Shown piece by piece: positions 33,864 to 45,647 of a stretch of 64,000 bases of DNA. The notes under the pieces are model-generated. The model saw nothing but the letters and a program-made list of their open reading frames with translations. It did not search any database and had not been told where the DNA came from. A program made the translations under genes and the position numbers. Position 1 is the stretch's first letter. Each line of letters starts with the position of its first letter. The DNA lies in NCBI RefSeq assembly GCF_003369915.1, contig NW_022881625.1:1116001-1180000 (forward strand), written 5' to 3'. Source of the stretch: Drosophila miranda. Taxonomy: Eukaryota > Arthropoda > Insecta > Diptera > Drosophilidae.

Positions 33864-34164
33864 ATGGATGATCACCTTTTAATTGATTTTCAACACTTTG
33901 ATCCTTCAGATACTGTATCTATGCACTGATTTCTGCAGAAGATCCGTTACTGCTCACTCGGACCGCCCAAGCGCACCGTCCGCGGAGCCACCCATTTATG
34001 TGGATTCCCCGATGTGGATGCTGGACAGAGTACTCGGGCTTGGGCATGAGTACTCGTGAGTGTATCGTATCAATCGCTCGCTTTGGGGTTCACAATTCTA
34101 ATTGATCTCCGCTTTCCGCTCTTGGGGTAGGTTCCGCCGAAAGAGGCGCTTCAATTTACAATGA
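33864..34164 (+). pseudogene. Gene C, unit 5
   Basis: Intron 34056-34130. It carries a 12-base in-frame deletion (CGACTGCTGGAA type) between HSDRPS and PSAEPP. The upstream frame is interrupted as in unit 2. Confidence 0.4.
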
Positions 34165-34259
34165 GAGCAAAAGAGACATTCTGTAGAGGGTTTTTCTTTT
34201 CTTTGCTTTTCTTTTCTTTATACTTTTTCTTTTATTTGGAGGGTGGAAGGTGCAACAAT

Positions 34260-34964
34260 CTAAAACGGAGGCAGACTCTTGAGCCTCCTGCTGGTGCGCA
34301 GCACGAATGGTGCCGGCTGATTTGTACCGGCATTTCCTCCAGCGGGAACGACTTCGGGAGCAGCTACGGGAGCGACTGCGGGAGCGACTCCGACCGACTC
34401 GCCTTCATCGTCCGAGCCCCCGAGCATTACGCTGTCCAAAGTAGTGCGGGACGCCCGCAGTGTCATCATGTGCCGGGTGCTGCGTTCGCCCAAGGTGTTG
34501 CGGACCTTCAGGCAGCTCTTCTGCGACAGGGTTCTTTTTTTTTCGCCCGTACCCAGGGCGAGGACGCGGCGCTGGCACTCGCCGAATGCCACGGCATGGC
34601 TGCTGGTGGGCCCGTCGTCCTCATTGCCGGGCCGTTCAAAAATCGTCTCGAGACCGGTGGGCCTCGACTTTGCGATGGTCTGCGATGGCGCCTGAGAACC
34701 GGTGGTCGGCGTCAGGCTGGGCTTCTTGGCCAGGCGGCTGGGACTAAGACTGGGCCTGGCGGCGCTCTGGCTCTTGCTCTTGCAGGCGCGCGGCGGCATT
34801 TGGCGCCGAACCATAGTCGCGGTTGCCACAGATCCTGTATCCCCCGGTATACTCCCGGCTGAAATGAGACGAAATGAGAAATGAGTTACGACTGTCCGAT
34901 GGCCGCAGAACCGAGTTTTTCCTTTACCTTTAGCTTTGCCTTCAAGTTTTTTCTTTGCAGGCAT
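34260..34964 (-). CDS. Gene B, unit 5: intact
   Basis: The same structure with exon 1 at 34928-34964, intron 34859-34927 and exon 2 at 34260-34858. The frame is also open 49 codons upstream of the chosen ATG (to 35111), adding a basic segment with RRRKSRKKIRE. Whether that is 5' UTR or coding cannot be decided here. Confidence 0.5.
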   Translation of the reverse strand: MPAKKKLEGKAKGKGKTRFCGHRTVVTHFSFRLISAGSIPGDTGSVATATMVRRQMPPRACKSKSQSAARPSLSPSRLAKKPSLTPTTGSQAPSQTIAKSRPTGLETIFERPGNEDDGPTSSHAVAFGECQRRVLALGTGEKKRTLSQKSCLKVRNTLGERSTRHMMTLRASRTTLDSVMLGGSDDEGESVGVAPAVAPVAAPEVVPAGGNAGTNQPAPFVLRTSRRLKSLPPF

Positions 34965-35313
34965 TTCTCGTATCTTTTTCCGACTTTTCCGTCTCCTGGG
35001 TAAACCTTTCGACTTCTCAAACGAGCAACGAGCAACGAGCCTCTTTGGGTTGAGGGCTCTCAGTGCTCCACAGGGGAGGGGCTGAGAGGCTGGGGTGTGA
35101 GCCGCCAGCAACCAAGCGCGTTGCTTTGTTAATATTTGTGGGCAGTATATGTCTTAATTTAATTTATGTACATTTTTGTGTTTGTTTTACAATTCAACTT
35201 TAAACGACACTCAAACACACACTAGTACATTTGATGGCACATTAATTTACAAACATATAATCTGCAGCAACGAAACACTTGTAACCTCGACTAGGCCCGT
35301 AGCCAGAAGGGGT

Positions 35314-35332
35314 GGGGGGGGGGGGGGGGGGG
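35314..35332 (+). repeat. Poly-G tract, G19 (unit 5, first)
   Basis: The first-position tract, followed by AAAGGGAAAAAG. Confidence 0.85.
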
Positions 35333-35701
35333 AAAGGGAAAAAGAAAAAGAGAGGGACAAAATATTCGGCACTTTGACGGAGGGACTAAACCTCAGACAC
35401 GTCTCGACTCCACCACGTTCACGACACGACTTTCCATTTGCAAGTGTGTGTGTGTGTGTGTGGTGTGAGTCAAGAAAGTGAAGTGGGGCCACGCTCAAAA
35501 GTATGCTGTCTCTTCTTTGTAATTCTCCCTAACTTAAAATTTAGGCCGTAGTGGTGGTGTGGCGGCAACTGATGCTGATTTGAAAGTCGATTTGAAACCG
35601 ATAATCAATTGTCAGCACCGTTGCCGCCGAAGATTTATCACAGATTGTAATAATTTTGTAGTGGGGTGTCGGAGAACCGCACTAATTACGAAAATAACAA
35701 T

Positions 35702-35720
35702 GGGGGGGGGGGGGGGGGGG
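35702..35720 (+). repeat. Poly-G tract, G19 (unit 5, second)
   Basis: The second-position tract, directly before block R. Confidence 0.85.
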
Positions 35721-36911
35721 AAGAAGGGGTTAATGAAATGAGATCGAAAATTCAGAAAGTGCAGTGTTGCAACACGTAGTCAATTGAGGAATAGATAAAG
35801 AGAAAAGGTAAACAATGCAGGTGTTCTGCGTGGAAAATAAGAGGAAATATACTAAATAAAAAGAGACAAGCACTTGCAGAAATAACAATACAGATAAGTA
35901 GTAGACTGGAGTGAAGACGACGGAAAAACAGGTAATAAAAGAGATACTACACTGGAACAAAGACGAGACAAAACAGGTACAATTGATTTACGTTTACAAT
36001 ATAACAATAAACATAACAATTTAAAATAATTTCTATATCTTTTTCTATAATTACAGGGAAGACAAGAAACAGCGGAGCATCGGCCGGCATAGCAAAACAC
36101 AATGCTTGTAAAGACATTGCGTTGCATACCGGCCGACCCCGTCGTCTCCCCTGGTCGTCGAAATTGGCGTCGTCCGAAGTCGTCAGAAGTAGGTGCAATT
36201 AGCACCTCGTCGTCGTTGTGGCTGTGGCTGCCCTCTTGGAGAACCAGTGGCACTGGTCCGGCCACCAGCTGGGAGCCAGGAGTAGACGGCACACATATTA
36301 CTGTGGCGACACGGGTCCGGCCGCCAAAGTGAAATGGATGTGAGTGTGTGTGTGCGTCGGCAATTGTGGCCCTAATGTAGAGCGAGTGGCACTGGTCCGG
36401 CCACCAACTAAGGACGATGGCGGACACGACACACATAACTCGAACGGCCCAGGTCCGGCCGCCCAAGTGTAATGGATGTTTGTGTGTGTGTGTCTGAATG
36501 GCTGGCGGTAAGTATTTTGAGAGCCCTTTTTAATCGTATGTGTGGCTGATGGATTTTTCCTTTTCCAGGACCATAGGGCACTCTGAATGCCATGGCACTG
36601 GATCCGGCCACCAACTAAGGACGATGGCGGACACGACACACATAACTCGAACGGCACAGGTCCGGCCGACCAAGTGTAATGGAGGTTTGTGTGTGTGTGT
36701 CTGTTTTTGGCTATTCTAGCAATCACCAACGCACTGCATTCGATTTGAATTTGTCAGGCCGTATGATTTTGCAAGTGTATGGCAGCATTTTTATTCGTTT
36801 ATGTTTTACTTAATGGCTTTGATGGCGGCAGCGTCCGTTGTTCATTTTTGTTGTGGCATGCGAGTGATATGTATACCTGCCCCGTATGATAAAGATTTTC
36901 GCCGTAATGTT
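35721..36911 (+). ncRNA. Block R, unit 5
   Basis: Intron-like segments at 35977-36056 and 36508-36568, with all splice dinucleotides unchanged. Confidence 0.3.
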
Positions 36912-37340
36912 TAGCCCGATAGTGTCCCGTGAGTGCTATCCGGCGATTGCCTAAGCGCTCTCGGCGATACGCGTGGGTACCCCGACCACCGTAGTAATTC
37001 TTAGTTCGACAGCGTCCCGTAAATGCTATCCGGCGATTGCCTAGGCATTCTCGGCGATGCCTGTCGATATCCCCGACCCCCGTAGTAATTCTTAGTTCGG
37101 CGGCGTCCCGTAAGTGCTATCCGGCGATTGCCTAGGCACTGTCGGCGATACTTGTCGGTATTTCCGCATAGCAAAGTTCCCCTTTCCGCGTCGTAGTAAT
37201 TCTTAGGCCGACAGGGTCCCGTAAGTACCGTCCGACGATAGCCTAGGTACTCTCGGCGACACCTGTCGGTATTATCGCATAGTAAAGACCTCCGTATTGA
37301 TTCTGAGTTCGGTGGGGCCCTGAAGGCGCTATTCGGCGAT
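36912..37340. repeat. Satellite block S, unit 6
   Basis: The same contracted composition as unit 5, supporting their recent common origin. Confidence 0.85.
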
Positions 37341-37628
37341 AACCGGAGTGTTCTCGGTGAAACCAGCTGCCCCGTCCCACGCTACGATCGCCCCCGTCCG
37401 CGGGACTGCGGCCCCGTCCCCCATCGTCGGTCCGAAATACGGAGTCCCGGCAAATTATAAATATTGATGTAATTTCGACCCTGGAGTAGACTGAGATATG
37501 TACCCCAGCCCAGGATCGCTTCCCTACAAAAGTTAAGGTAACACTAGACTTAACATTAACATGTGTTTTCTTTTACAATGGATTGCGTCTTTTCAGTCCG
37601 TTCCCGTCCTCGGAGCGGGCTGGGTGCG

Positions 37629-37885
37629 TACCGCCGCAACTTTGGCATTTAGCTGGGTGCGGTGACGAAACCACCGCACTTTACACAGACGAAGCCGCGT
37701 TGACAGAAGTTGTTAAACCGCCGCAACTTTGGCATTTAGCTGGTGCGGTGGACGAAACCACCGCACTTTACACAGACGAAGCCGCGTTGACAGAAGTTGT
37801 TAAACCGCCGCAATTTTCGCATTTAGCTGGGTGCGGTGGACGAAACCACCGCACTTTACACAAGCGAAGCCGCGTTGACAGTAGT
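37629..37885. repeat. H block, unit 6 first copy
   Basis: Three repeats joined directly to the CGGAGCGGGCT sequence by a deletion of the intervening leader. The first hairpin has lost one arm/loop base (GTGCGGTGACGAAACCACCGC). Confidence 0.85.
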
Positions 37886-38164
37886 TGTGTGTGGTTTAAG
37901 AAATCTTTGTGTTTTATGATTCTCTTTGTGGCTTGTGATTTGAATATATGTTTAGTGGCGCACAGAATTTTAATTTACATTGGCGAGAAAGAGGAAATAA
38001 AGCTTGTCGGTAGTGGTTGGGAAGGGGAATGTGAATGTGTGTGGGGCGAGTTGGGAAAATGGCTGCTTTGCTTGGCGTCGGAATTTTAATGTATTCCTTA
38101 TTGGCGTTAATTAAGAATTTTTAACAGTTTAGTTGGGCGGCAAACAAGTTAAGGGGCTCGTTAG

Positions 38165-38893
38165 TCGCCCGACGTGTCATACCGCGTACAAAAGTGGCCG
38201 TGTGTCCATGGCTGGCCAGCATTTCGGTGATGTATTGAGTCTCAATACCCACGCTACAAGGAGTGGAAACAGCAGCCGAGAGAGAGAGCGATCCCAATAC
38301 CCACGCTACACGAAGGAGAAGCAGCAGCCAGAACAAGAGCCACGAAGAGGGGAATAGTCGGATCTCTCACACTCCGACGAGTGACGCCGATGTGATCAAC
38401 AACTCTCCCCGGCCAGCCCGAAGCCAACGCCTACAAGGGAGACCGAGAGAGAGGCCGCCGTCGCGAAACTGAAAGAGAGTTTTTGATTTAAAACAATGGG
38501 GGGAGCAACACCGGAACCAGATACCACAGGAACCACGACGAGCATCACTAGCATTAATACCGACGTCACACGAAGGGGAAATCGCAGCCAAGAGAGAGCC
38601 AGGGCTGGAGCGATCCCATACCTTTGTCACACGAAGGGGAAATGGTAGCCGAGAGCGATCCCAATACCAACGCTACAAGGAGGGAAACAGCAGCCGAGGA
38701 ACTCCAGCGCCACCGCTCCTATACGCCATCTACTTATTTGTATATGTACTAAATTCAAATATTACATGCCATATTTTACATTTTACATGTAGTTGCAGTG
38801 TTTTTGGCTGAAAAATGGGAAGGTAACACTAGTTACAGTAGTGGTAGGTATTCGGTATTTTTTTATGCAAGTATTTTGAGTAAAGAAAGTTAA
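38165..38893. repeat. Module L, unit 6
   Basis: Sister of the unit 5 copy. One G of the AGGAGGGG run near 38680 is lost and one CCAACGC replaces CCCACGC. Confidence 0.75.
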
Positions 38894-39052
38894 GGTAACA
38901 CTAGACTTAACATTAACATGTGTTTTCTTTTACAATGGATTGCGTCTTTTCAGTCCGTTCCCGTCCTCGGAGCGGGCTTCATATAAGTGGCGGCGCAAGG
39001 CTGATCCTCATATCAGCATCAGCATAGGCCCTGTAGTTGGATGGGTGCGTAC

Positions 39053-39214
39053 CGCCGCAACTTTGGCATTTAGCTGGGTGCGGTGGACGAAACCACCGCA
39101 CTTTACACAGACGAAGCCGCGTTGACAGAAGTTGTTAAACCGCCGCAATTTTCGCATTTTGCTGGGTGCGGTGGACGAAACCACCGCACTTTACACAGGC
39201 GAAGCCGCGTTGAC
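39053..39214. repeat. H block, unit 6 second copy
   Basis: Two repeats only, one fewer than the sister block in unit 5. Confidence 0.85.
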
Positions 39215-40070
39215 AGTAGTTGTGTGTGGTTTAAGAAATCTTTGTGTTTTATGATTCTCTTTGTGGTGTGTGATTTGAATATATGTTTAGTGGCGCACAG
39301 AATTTTAATTTACATTGGCGAGAAAGAGGAAATAAAGCTTGTCGGTAGTGGTTGGGAAGGGGAATGTGAATGTGTGTGGGGCGAGTTGGGAAAATGGCTG
39401 CTTGGCTTGGCGTCGGTATTTTAATGTATTCCTTATTGGAGTTAATTAAGAATTTTTAACAGTTTAGTTGGGCGGCAAACAAGTTAAGGGGCTCGTTAGT
39501 CGCCCGACGTGTCACACCGCTTCATCTGCCTCGTCGATCATCTGTAACTGTATCTGTATCTGTACAAAGGAGCCTAGAATTTCTTAGATCTGTGTTCTTA
39601 TACCATCCTCTACATGGATTGGTTCCACATTAATCCTAAAGATGCACAAATTTTATAGCTTGAACAAAAAAAAAAAAAAAACACATACAATAATCGCATA
39701 TCACATATTATGTTTTTTGTGGAGAGGGGAAGGGTTCCAAAGTATTTACACGGTCCAATGTTTGCATGGGTAATATAATGGAGATTCTCTTGGTAAAGAT
39801 TTTATTCGTAATTTAATCGCCCAACTATCGAGAAAGACTCGCGTGTGCCGTACGATACGATCCATTACGATACGATATCGTCTGTGGGCTATATATGTAT
39901 GTATATTGATGTGTGCATATGTATGTACAATCCGAAGAGAGGATTACTCTTGTTTTGTTCTCTTTCCTAGATGATTATATCGTATCAGTGGTTCTGGAAG
40001 GGGGTGCTTAAACCTACGACGAAAGCTATAATCCAGTGGATGGGTCGGAATAGGTGTCCTGTTCCTCCGC

Positions 40071-40955
40071 TCAGACATAGACCTCTCCTGTCTTGGCCTC
40101 GGGACTGTGTTTGGCGAGGGTTGAGGTAGCACTCGTGGCCGTTGCCGTTGCCGTGGCGCCGCTCTGGGGCAGGGCGATCGTGCCACCGGATGAAGAGTTG
40201 TCCACTGTATCCACTGTGGGGGCTCCTGCCGAACGCACCGAGGAGCGCACTGTGGGGTCCTGCAGGTTGAAGCTCAGACTGAAGCTGTTGTTCCGCGAAA
40301 TGTTGCCGTTGCCGCTGCCGTTCAGGGGCTTCACGGACAGGAGGGCCGTGGTGGTGATGCCGCCGCCCGCACCCGGCCCCACGGTCATGCCGTTGCTGGA
40401 GCCACTGTTGCTGTAGCCGTCCTGCTCCTGGGCCAGGTCCACGATGGACAGGGACGAGGGGAAGCGCTGAATGGAGAGCGAGACGGGGATCGTGGTGATG
40501 ACGTCATTGGGCTCGTAGCCACTGGCCGTTGTCGTGATGGTCGGCAGCTGGGCGTTCGCCGCGATGGGAAGGATGCTCAGGGTCCCCGTGGGAATGGTGT
40601 ACCCGCCGCCGCTGCTGTTGGCCATCGTGAAGGGAAACGACAGCGTGGTGATGTTCGTGGCAGCGGAGAGGGCTACGGAATCGAGAATCGAAGGGAGAGA
40701 GATTGTGGTTGGAGTATCTGAATCTGCATCTGCGGGAGCTGTGAACTCGCTGTAAATGATGACCACTGCGGGCAGGGTCAACGCCTTGACGCAGCACATG
40801 AGGAACACAAAGAAGAGCCACGCGATCTCCCCGCAGGTGGAGAAGCGGAAGAGCTGCAGGAAGCCGATCGGCTGTGTGGGCTCCAGTCCTGCGGCCACCG
40901 GCGCCTCATCCAGGGACTTGCCATCGGTTGTCGTCGTGCCAGAAGCCTCGTCCAT
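40071..40955 (-). CDS. Chimeric Mdr65 exon 1 / second-gene ORF, unit 6
   Basis: The same 294-codon fused frame as in unit 5, with the identical deletion joint, so the fusion arose before these two units duplicated. It differs by a Gly to Val change inside the helix (FFVFLMCC) and a Ser/Ala difference in the tail. No frame-breaking change has appeared in either copy since the duplication. Confidence 0.4.
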   Translation of the reverse strand: MDEASGTTTTDGKSLDEAPVAAGLEPTQPIGFLQLFRFSTCGEIAWLFFVFLMCCVKALTLPAVVIIYSEFTAPADADSDTPTTISLPSILDSVALSAATNITTLSFPFTMANSSGGGYTIPTGTLSILPIAANAQLPTITTTASGYEPNDVITTIPVSLSIQRFPSSLSIVDLAQEQDGYSNSGSSNGMTVGPGAGGGITTTALLSVKPLNGSGNGNISRNNSFSLSFNLQDPTVRSSVRSAGAPTVDTVDNSSSGGTIALPQSGATATATATSATSTLAKHSPEAKTGEVYV

Positions 40956-41299
40956 CTATCGGTACGACGAAGGACGGAGGAATAGTGTTACTCGAGCCAA
41001 GACCCGCGATTTATTCACAGACACGGACAGAGACAGACGGCACGCAAAGGTTAATTCAATTACTGCCACACTCTCAGAGGCATGTATCTGTATCTGTGGC
41101 TGTGGCAAGGGTACAGCAGCTACTTTGTATCTTTTGCCATAGTTCTCTCTCATTGACCCGCGGGGTTAACGAGTAATAGAATCTACCGTTTATTATTGGA
41201 CATTCCAACGCCAATTTGGAGCGATTCGATTCCCTTTCAGAGGCCCGTACAGAAATCTGTGTGGCGCCATTCGCCCCCTGCCCCTCTCCTTGTCGTGGG

Positions 41300-41600
41300 A
41301 TGGATGATCACCTTTTAATTGATTTTCAACACTTTGATCCTTCAGATACTGTATCTATGCACTGATTTCTGCAGAAGATCCGTTACTGCTCACTCGGACC
41401 GCCCAAGCGCACCGTCCGCGGAGCCACCCATTTATGTGGATTCCCCGATGTGGATGCTGGACAGAGTACTCGGGCTTGGGCATGAGTACTCGTGAGTGTA
41501 TCGTATCAATCGCTCGCTTTGGGGTTCACAATTCTAATTGATCTCCGCTTTCCGCTCTTGGGGTAGGTTCCGCCGAAAGAGGCGCTTCAATTTACAATGA
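41300..41600 (+). pseudogene. Gene C, unit 6
   Basis: Intron 41492-41566. It shares the 12-base deletion of unit 5. Confidence 0.4.
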
Positions 41601-41695
41601 GAGCAAAAGAGACATTCTGTAGAGGGTTTTTCTTTTCTTTGCTTTTCTTTTCTTTATTCTTTTTCTTTCATTTGGAGGGTGGAAGGTGCAACAAT

Positions 41696-42400
41696 CTAAA
41701 ACGGAGGCAGACTCTTGAGCCTCCTGCTGGTGCGCAGCACGAATGGTGCCGGCTGATTTGTACCGGCATTTCCTCCAGCGGGAACGACTTCGGGAGCAGC
41801 TACGGGAGCGACTGCGGGAGCGACTCCGACCGACTCGCCTTCATCGTCCGAGCCCCCGAGCATTACGCTGTCCAAAGTAGTGCGGGACGCCCGCAGTGTC
41901 ATCATGTGCCGGGTGCTGCGTTCGCCCAAGGTGTTGCGGACCTTCAGGCAGCTCTTCTGCGACAGGGTTCTTTTTTTTTCGCCCGTACCCAGGGCGAGGA
42001 CGCGGCGCTGGCACTCGCCGAATGCCACGGCATGGCTGCTGGTGGGCCCGTCGTCCTCATTGCCGGGCCGTTCAAAAATCGTCTCGAGACCGGTGGGCCT
42101 CGACTTTGCGATGGTCTGCGATGGCGCCTGAGAACCGGTGGTCGGCGTCAGGCTGGGCTTCTTGGCCAGGCGGCTGGGACTAAGACTGGGCCTGGCGGCG
42201 CTCTGGCTCTTGCTCTTGCAGGCGCGCGGCGGCATTTGGCGCCGAACCATAGTCGCGGCTGCCACAGATCCTGTATCCCCCGGTATACTCCCGGCTGAAA
42301 TGAGACGAAATGAGAAATGAGTTACGACTGTCCGATGGCCGCAGAACCGAGTACTTCCTTTACCTTTAGCTTTGCCTTCAAGTTTTTTCATTGCAGGCAT
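41696..42400 (-). CDS. Gene B, unit 6: intact
   Basis: Exon 1 is 42364-42400, intron 42295-42363 and exon 2 41696-42294. The fourth residue is Met instead of Lys (MPAMKKLEGK). The upstream open extension is kept as in unit 5. It lies convergent to gene C with under 100 bases between their stops. Confidence 0.5.
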   Translation of the reverse strand: MPAMKKLEGKAKGKGSTRFCGHRTVVTHFSFRLISAGSIPGDTGSVAAATMVRRQMPPRACKSKSQSAARPSLSPSRLAKKPSLTPTTGSQAPSQTIAKSRPTGLETIFERPGNEDDGPTSSHAVAFGECQRRVLALGTGEKKRTLSQKSCLKVRNTLGERSTRHMMTLRASRTTLDSVMLGGSDDEGESVGVAPAVAPVAAPEVVPAGGNAGTNQPAPFVLRTSRRLKSLPPF

Positions 42401-43217
42401 TTCTCGTATCTTTTTCCGGCTTTTCCGTCTCCTGGGTAAACCTTTCGACTTCTCAAACGAGCAACGAGCAACGAGCCTCTTTGGGTTGAGGGCTCTCAGT
42501 GCTCCACAGGGGAGGGGCTGAGAGGCTGGGGTGTGAGCCGCCAGCAACCAAGCGCGTTGCTTTATTAATATTTGTGGGCAGTATATGTCTTAATTTAATT
42601 TATGTACATTTTTGGCACATTAATTTACAAACATATAATCTGCAGCAACGAAACACTTGTAACCTCGACTAGGCCCGCAGCCAGCTGGTGGGGGGGGGGA
42701 AAGGGAAAAAGAAAAAGAGAGGGACAAAATATTCGGCACTTTGACGGAGGTACTAAACCTCAGACACGTCTCGACTCCACAACGTTCACGACACGACTTT
42801 CCATTTGCAAGTGTGTGTGTGTGTGTGGTGTAAATCAAGAAAGTGAAGTGGGGCCACGCTCAAAAGTATGCTGTCTCTTCTTTGTAATTCTCCCTAACTT
42901 AAAATTTGATTTGCAATCCCCTGTGAGTTCGTCAACTTGATGTTTTGTTGGCTGTAATGCGGTATGTGGTCTTCAGTCCCCTCTACTACCCTTGCCGCCT
43001 GCTGAGGGCAGACGACTAGGAATGTAGCATGTACATGTGGGCGGGCAGTTTATAGGGGGCGTAGTTGTTTTATGCGAAGACTAGCATTTTTGGCTCAATT
43101 TAGGCCGTAGTGGTGGTGTGGCGGCAATTGATGCTGATTTGAAAGTCGATTTGAAACCGATAATCAATTGTCAGCACCGTTGCCGCCGAAGATGTATCAC
43201 GAAAATAACAATGTGGA

Positions 43218-43237
43218 GGGGGGGGGGGGGGGGGGGG
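43218..43237 (+). repeat. Poly-G tract, G20 (unit 6)
   Basis: The second-position tract. The first-position run in this unit is only ten G (42690-42699). Confidence 0.85.
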
Positions 43238-44417
43238 AAGAAGGGGTTAAAGAAATGAGATCGAAAATTCAGAAAGTGCAGTGTTGCAACACGTAGTCAA
43301 TTGAGGAATAGATAAAGAGAAAAGGTAAACAATGCAGGTGCTCTGCGTGGAAAATAAGAGGAAATATACTAAATAAAAAGAGACAAGCACTTGCAGATAT
43401 AACAATACAGATAAGTAGTAGACTGGAGTGAAGACGACGGAAAAACAGGTAATAAAAGAGATACTACACTGGAACAAAGACGAGACAAAACAGGTACAAT
43501 TGATTTACGTTTACAATATAACAATAAACATAACAATTTAAAATAATTTCTATATCTTTTTCTATAATTACAGGGAAGACAAGAAACAGCGGAGCATCGG
43601 CCGGCATAGCAAAACACAATGCTTGTAAAGACATTGCGTTGCATACCGGCCGACCCCGTCGTCCCCACTGGTCGTCGAAATTGGCGTCGTCCGAAGTCGT
43701 CAGAAGTAGGTGCAATTAGCACCTCGTCGTCGTTGTGGCTGTGGCTGCCCTCTTGGAGAACCAGTGGCACTGGTCCGGCCACCAGCTGGGAGCCAGGAGT
43801 AGACGGCACACATATTACTGTGGCGACACGGTTCCGGCCGCCAAAGTGAAATGGATGTGAAATGGATGATGGCCCTAATGTAGAGCGAGTGGCACTGGTC
43901 CGGCCACCAACTAAGGACGATGGCCGACACGACACACATAACTCGAACGGCACAGGTCCGGCCGCCCAAGTGTAATGGATGTTTGTGTTTGTGTGTCTGA
44001 ATGGCTGGCGGTAAGTATTTTGAGAGCCCTTTTTAATCGTATGTGTGGCTGATGGATTTTTCCTTTTCCAGGACCATAGGGCACTCTGAATGCCATGGCA
44101 CTGGATCCGGCCACCAACTAAGGACGATGGCGGACACGACACACATAACTCGAACGGCACAGGTCCGGCCGCCCAAGTGTAATGGGTGTTTGTGTGTGTG
44201 TGTCTGTTTTTGGCTATTCTAGCAATCACCAAGGCACTGCATTCGATTTGAATTTGTCAGGCCGTATGATTTTGCAAGTGTGTATGGCAGCATTTTTATT
44301 CGTTTATGTTTTATTTAATGGCTTTGATGGCGGCAGCGTCCGTTGTTCATTTTTGTTGTGGCATGCGAGTGATATGCATACCTGCCCCGTATGATAAAGA
44401 TTTTCGCCGTAATGTTT
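43238..44417 (+). ncRNA. Block R, unit 6
   Basis: Intron-like segments at 43494-43573 and 44011-44071. The GTGTGTGTGCGTCGG stretch near 43862 is replaced by a short AAATGGAT duplication. Confidence 0.3.
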
Positions 44418-45170
44418 AGCCCGATAGTGTCCCGTGAGTGCTATCCGGCGATTGCCTAAGCGCTCTCGGCGATACGCGTCGGTACCCCCGACCACCGTAG
44501 TAATTCTTAGTTCGACAGCGTCCCGTAAGTGCTATCCGGCGATTGCCTAGGCATTCTCGGCGATGCCTGTCGATATCCCCGACCCCCGTAGTAATTCTTA
44601 GTTCGGCGGCGTCCCGTAAGTGCTATCCGGCGATTGCCTAGGCATTCTCGGCGATACTTGTCGGTATTTCCGCATAGCAAAGTTCCCCTTTCCGCGTCGT
44701 AGTAATTCTTAGGCCGACAGGGTCCCGTAAGTACCGTCCGGCGATAGCCTAGGTACTCTCGGCGATACTTGTCGGTATTCCCGCATAGCAAAGTTCCCCT
44801 TTCCGCGTCGTAGTAATTCTTAGGCCGACAGGGTCCCGTGAGTACCGTCCGGCGATAGCCTAGGTACTCTCGGCGATTATTGCCGGTATTTCCGCATAGC
44901 AAAGTCCCCTTTCCGCGTCGTAGTAATTCTTAGGCCGACATGGTCCCGTAAGTACCGTCCGGCGATAGCCTAGGTACTCTCGGCGATACTTGTCGGTATT
45001 CCCCCTTTCCGCTTCGTAGTAACTCTCAGGCCGGCGGGGTCCCGTAAGTACTGTCCGGCGATAGCCTAGGTACTCTCGGCGACACCTGTCGGTATTATCG
45101 CATAGTAAAGACCTCCGTATTGATTCTGAGTTCGGTGGGGCCCTGAAGGCGCTATTCGGCGATAACCGGA
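44418..45170. repeat. Satellite block S, unit 7
   Basis: Two type-2 and about four type-1 monomers. One monomer near 44998 has lost the CGCATAGC segment. Confidence 0.85.
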
Positions 45171-45389
45171 GTGTTCTCGGTGAAACCAACTGCCCCGTCC
45201 CACGCTACGATCGCTTCCTTACAAAAGTTAAGGTAACACTAGACTTAACATTAACATGTGTTTTCTTTTACAATGGATTGCGTCTTTTCAGTCCGTTCCC
45301 GTCCTCGGAGCGGGCTTCATATAAGTGGCGGCGCAAGGCTGATCCTCATATCAGCATCAGCATAGGCCCTGTAGTTGGATGGGTGCGTA

Positions 45390-45647
45390 CCGCCGCAACT
45401 TTGGCATCTAGCTGGGTGCGGTTGACGAAAACACCGCACGTTACACAGACGAAGCCGCGTTGACAGAAGTTGTTAAACCGCCGCAACTTTGGCATTTAGC
45501 TGGGTGCGGTGGACGAAACCACCGCACTTTACACAGACGAAGCCGCGTTGACGGAAGTTGTTAAACCGCCGCAATTTTCGCATTTAGCTGGGTGCGGTGG
45601 ACGAAACCACCGCACTTTACACAGGCGAAGCCGCGTTGACAGTAGTT
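45390..45647. repeat. H block, unit 7
   Basis: Three repeats. The first hairpin carries uncompensated arm changes (GTGCGGTTG with ACACCGCAC) and so has a broken inner stem. The same changes occur in unit 8. Confidence 0.85.

Larger units (their letters stand above)
29321..36911. repeat. Tandem array unit 5 (long form)
   Basis: A long-form unit of about 7.6 kb, closest to unit 6. Shared derived marks of the pair are a 22-base deletion at the Mdr65-like splice donor (near 33300), a 12-base in-frame deletion in gene C, a shortened A/G-rich tract near 32287, and a shortened satellite block. Gene B is intact. Two poly-G tracts of 19 bases each are present (35314-35332 and 35702-35720). Confidence 0.9.
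36912..44417. repeat. Tandem array unit 6 (long form, sister of unit 5)
   Basis: A long-form unit of about 7.5 kb, sister to unit 5. Private changes are a deletion in the promoter-proximal H block (the TATAAGTGG segment present in other units is lost near 37620), loss of one H repeat in the second block, and a deletion in block R near 43862. Gene B and the fused M frame are intact. Confidence 0.9.

Noticed and set aside
34161..34862. + strand 233-codon frame MRAKETFCRGFFF... opposite gene B
   Set aside because: It begins exactly at the gene C stop and is the antisense shadow of gene B, whose - strand frame has a proper intron and coherent composition.
43369..44232. - strand frames up to 287 codons in block R with HTHTNTHYTW and SLVGGR repeats
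   Set aside because: They depend on GT-repeat stretches and on the internal ~105-bp motif copies, conflict with the + strand intron signals, and resemble no family.
44507..45189. Long - strand frames of repeated CGNTDKYRREYLGYRRTV-type peptide across the satellite
   Set aside because: They arise because a monomer length of 111 is divisible by three. Monomers of 110 and 92 bp in the same block break them.
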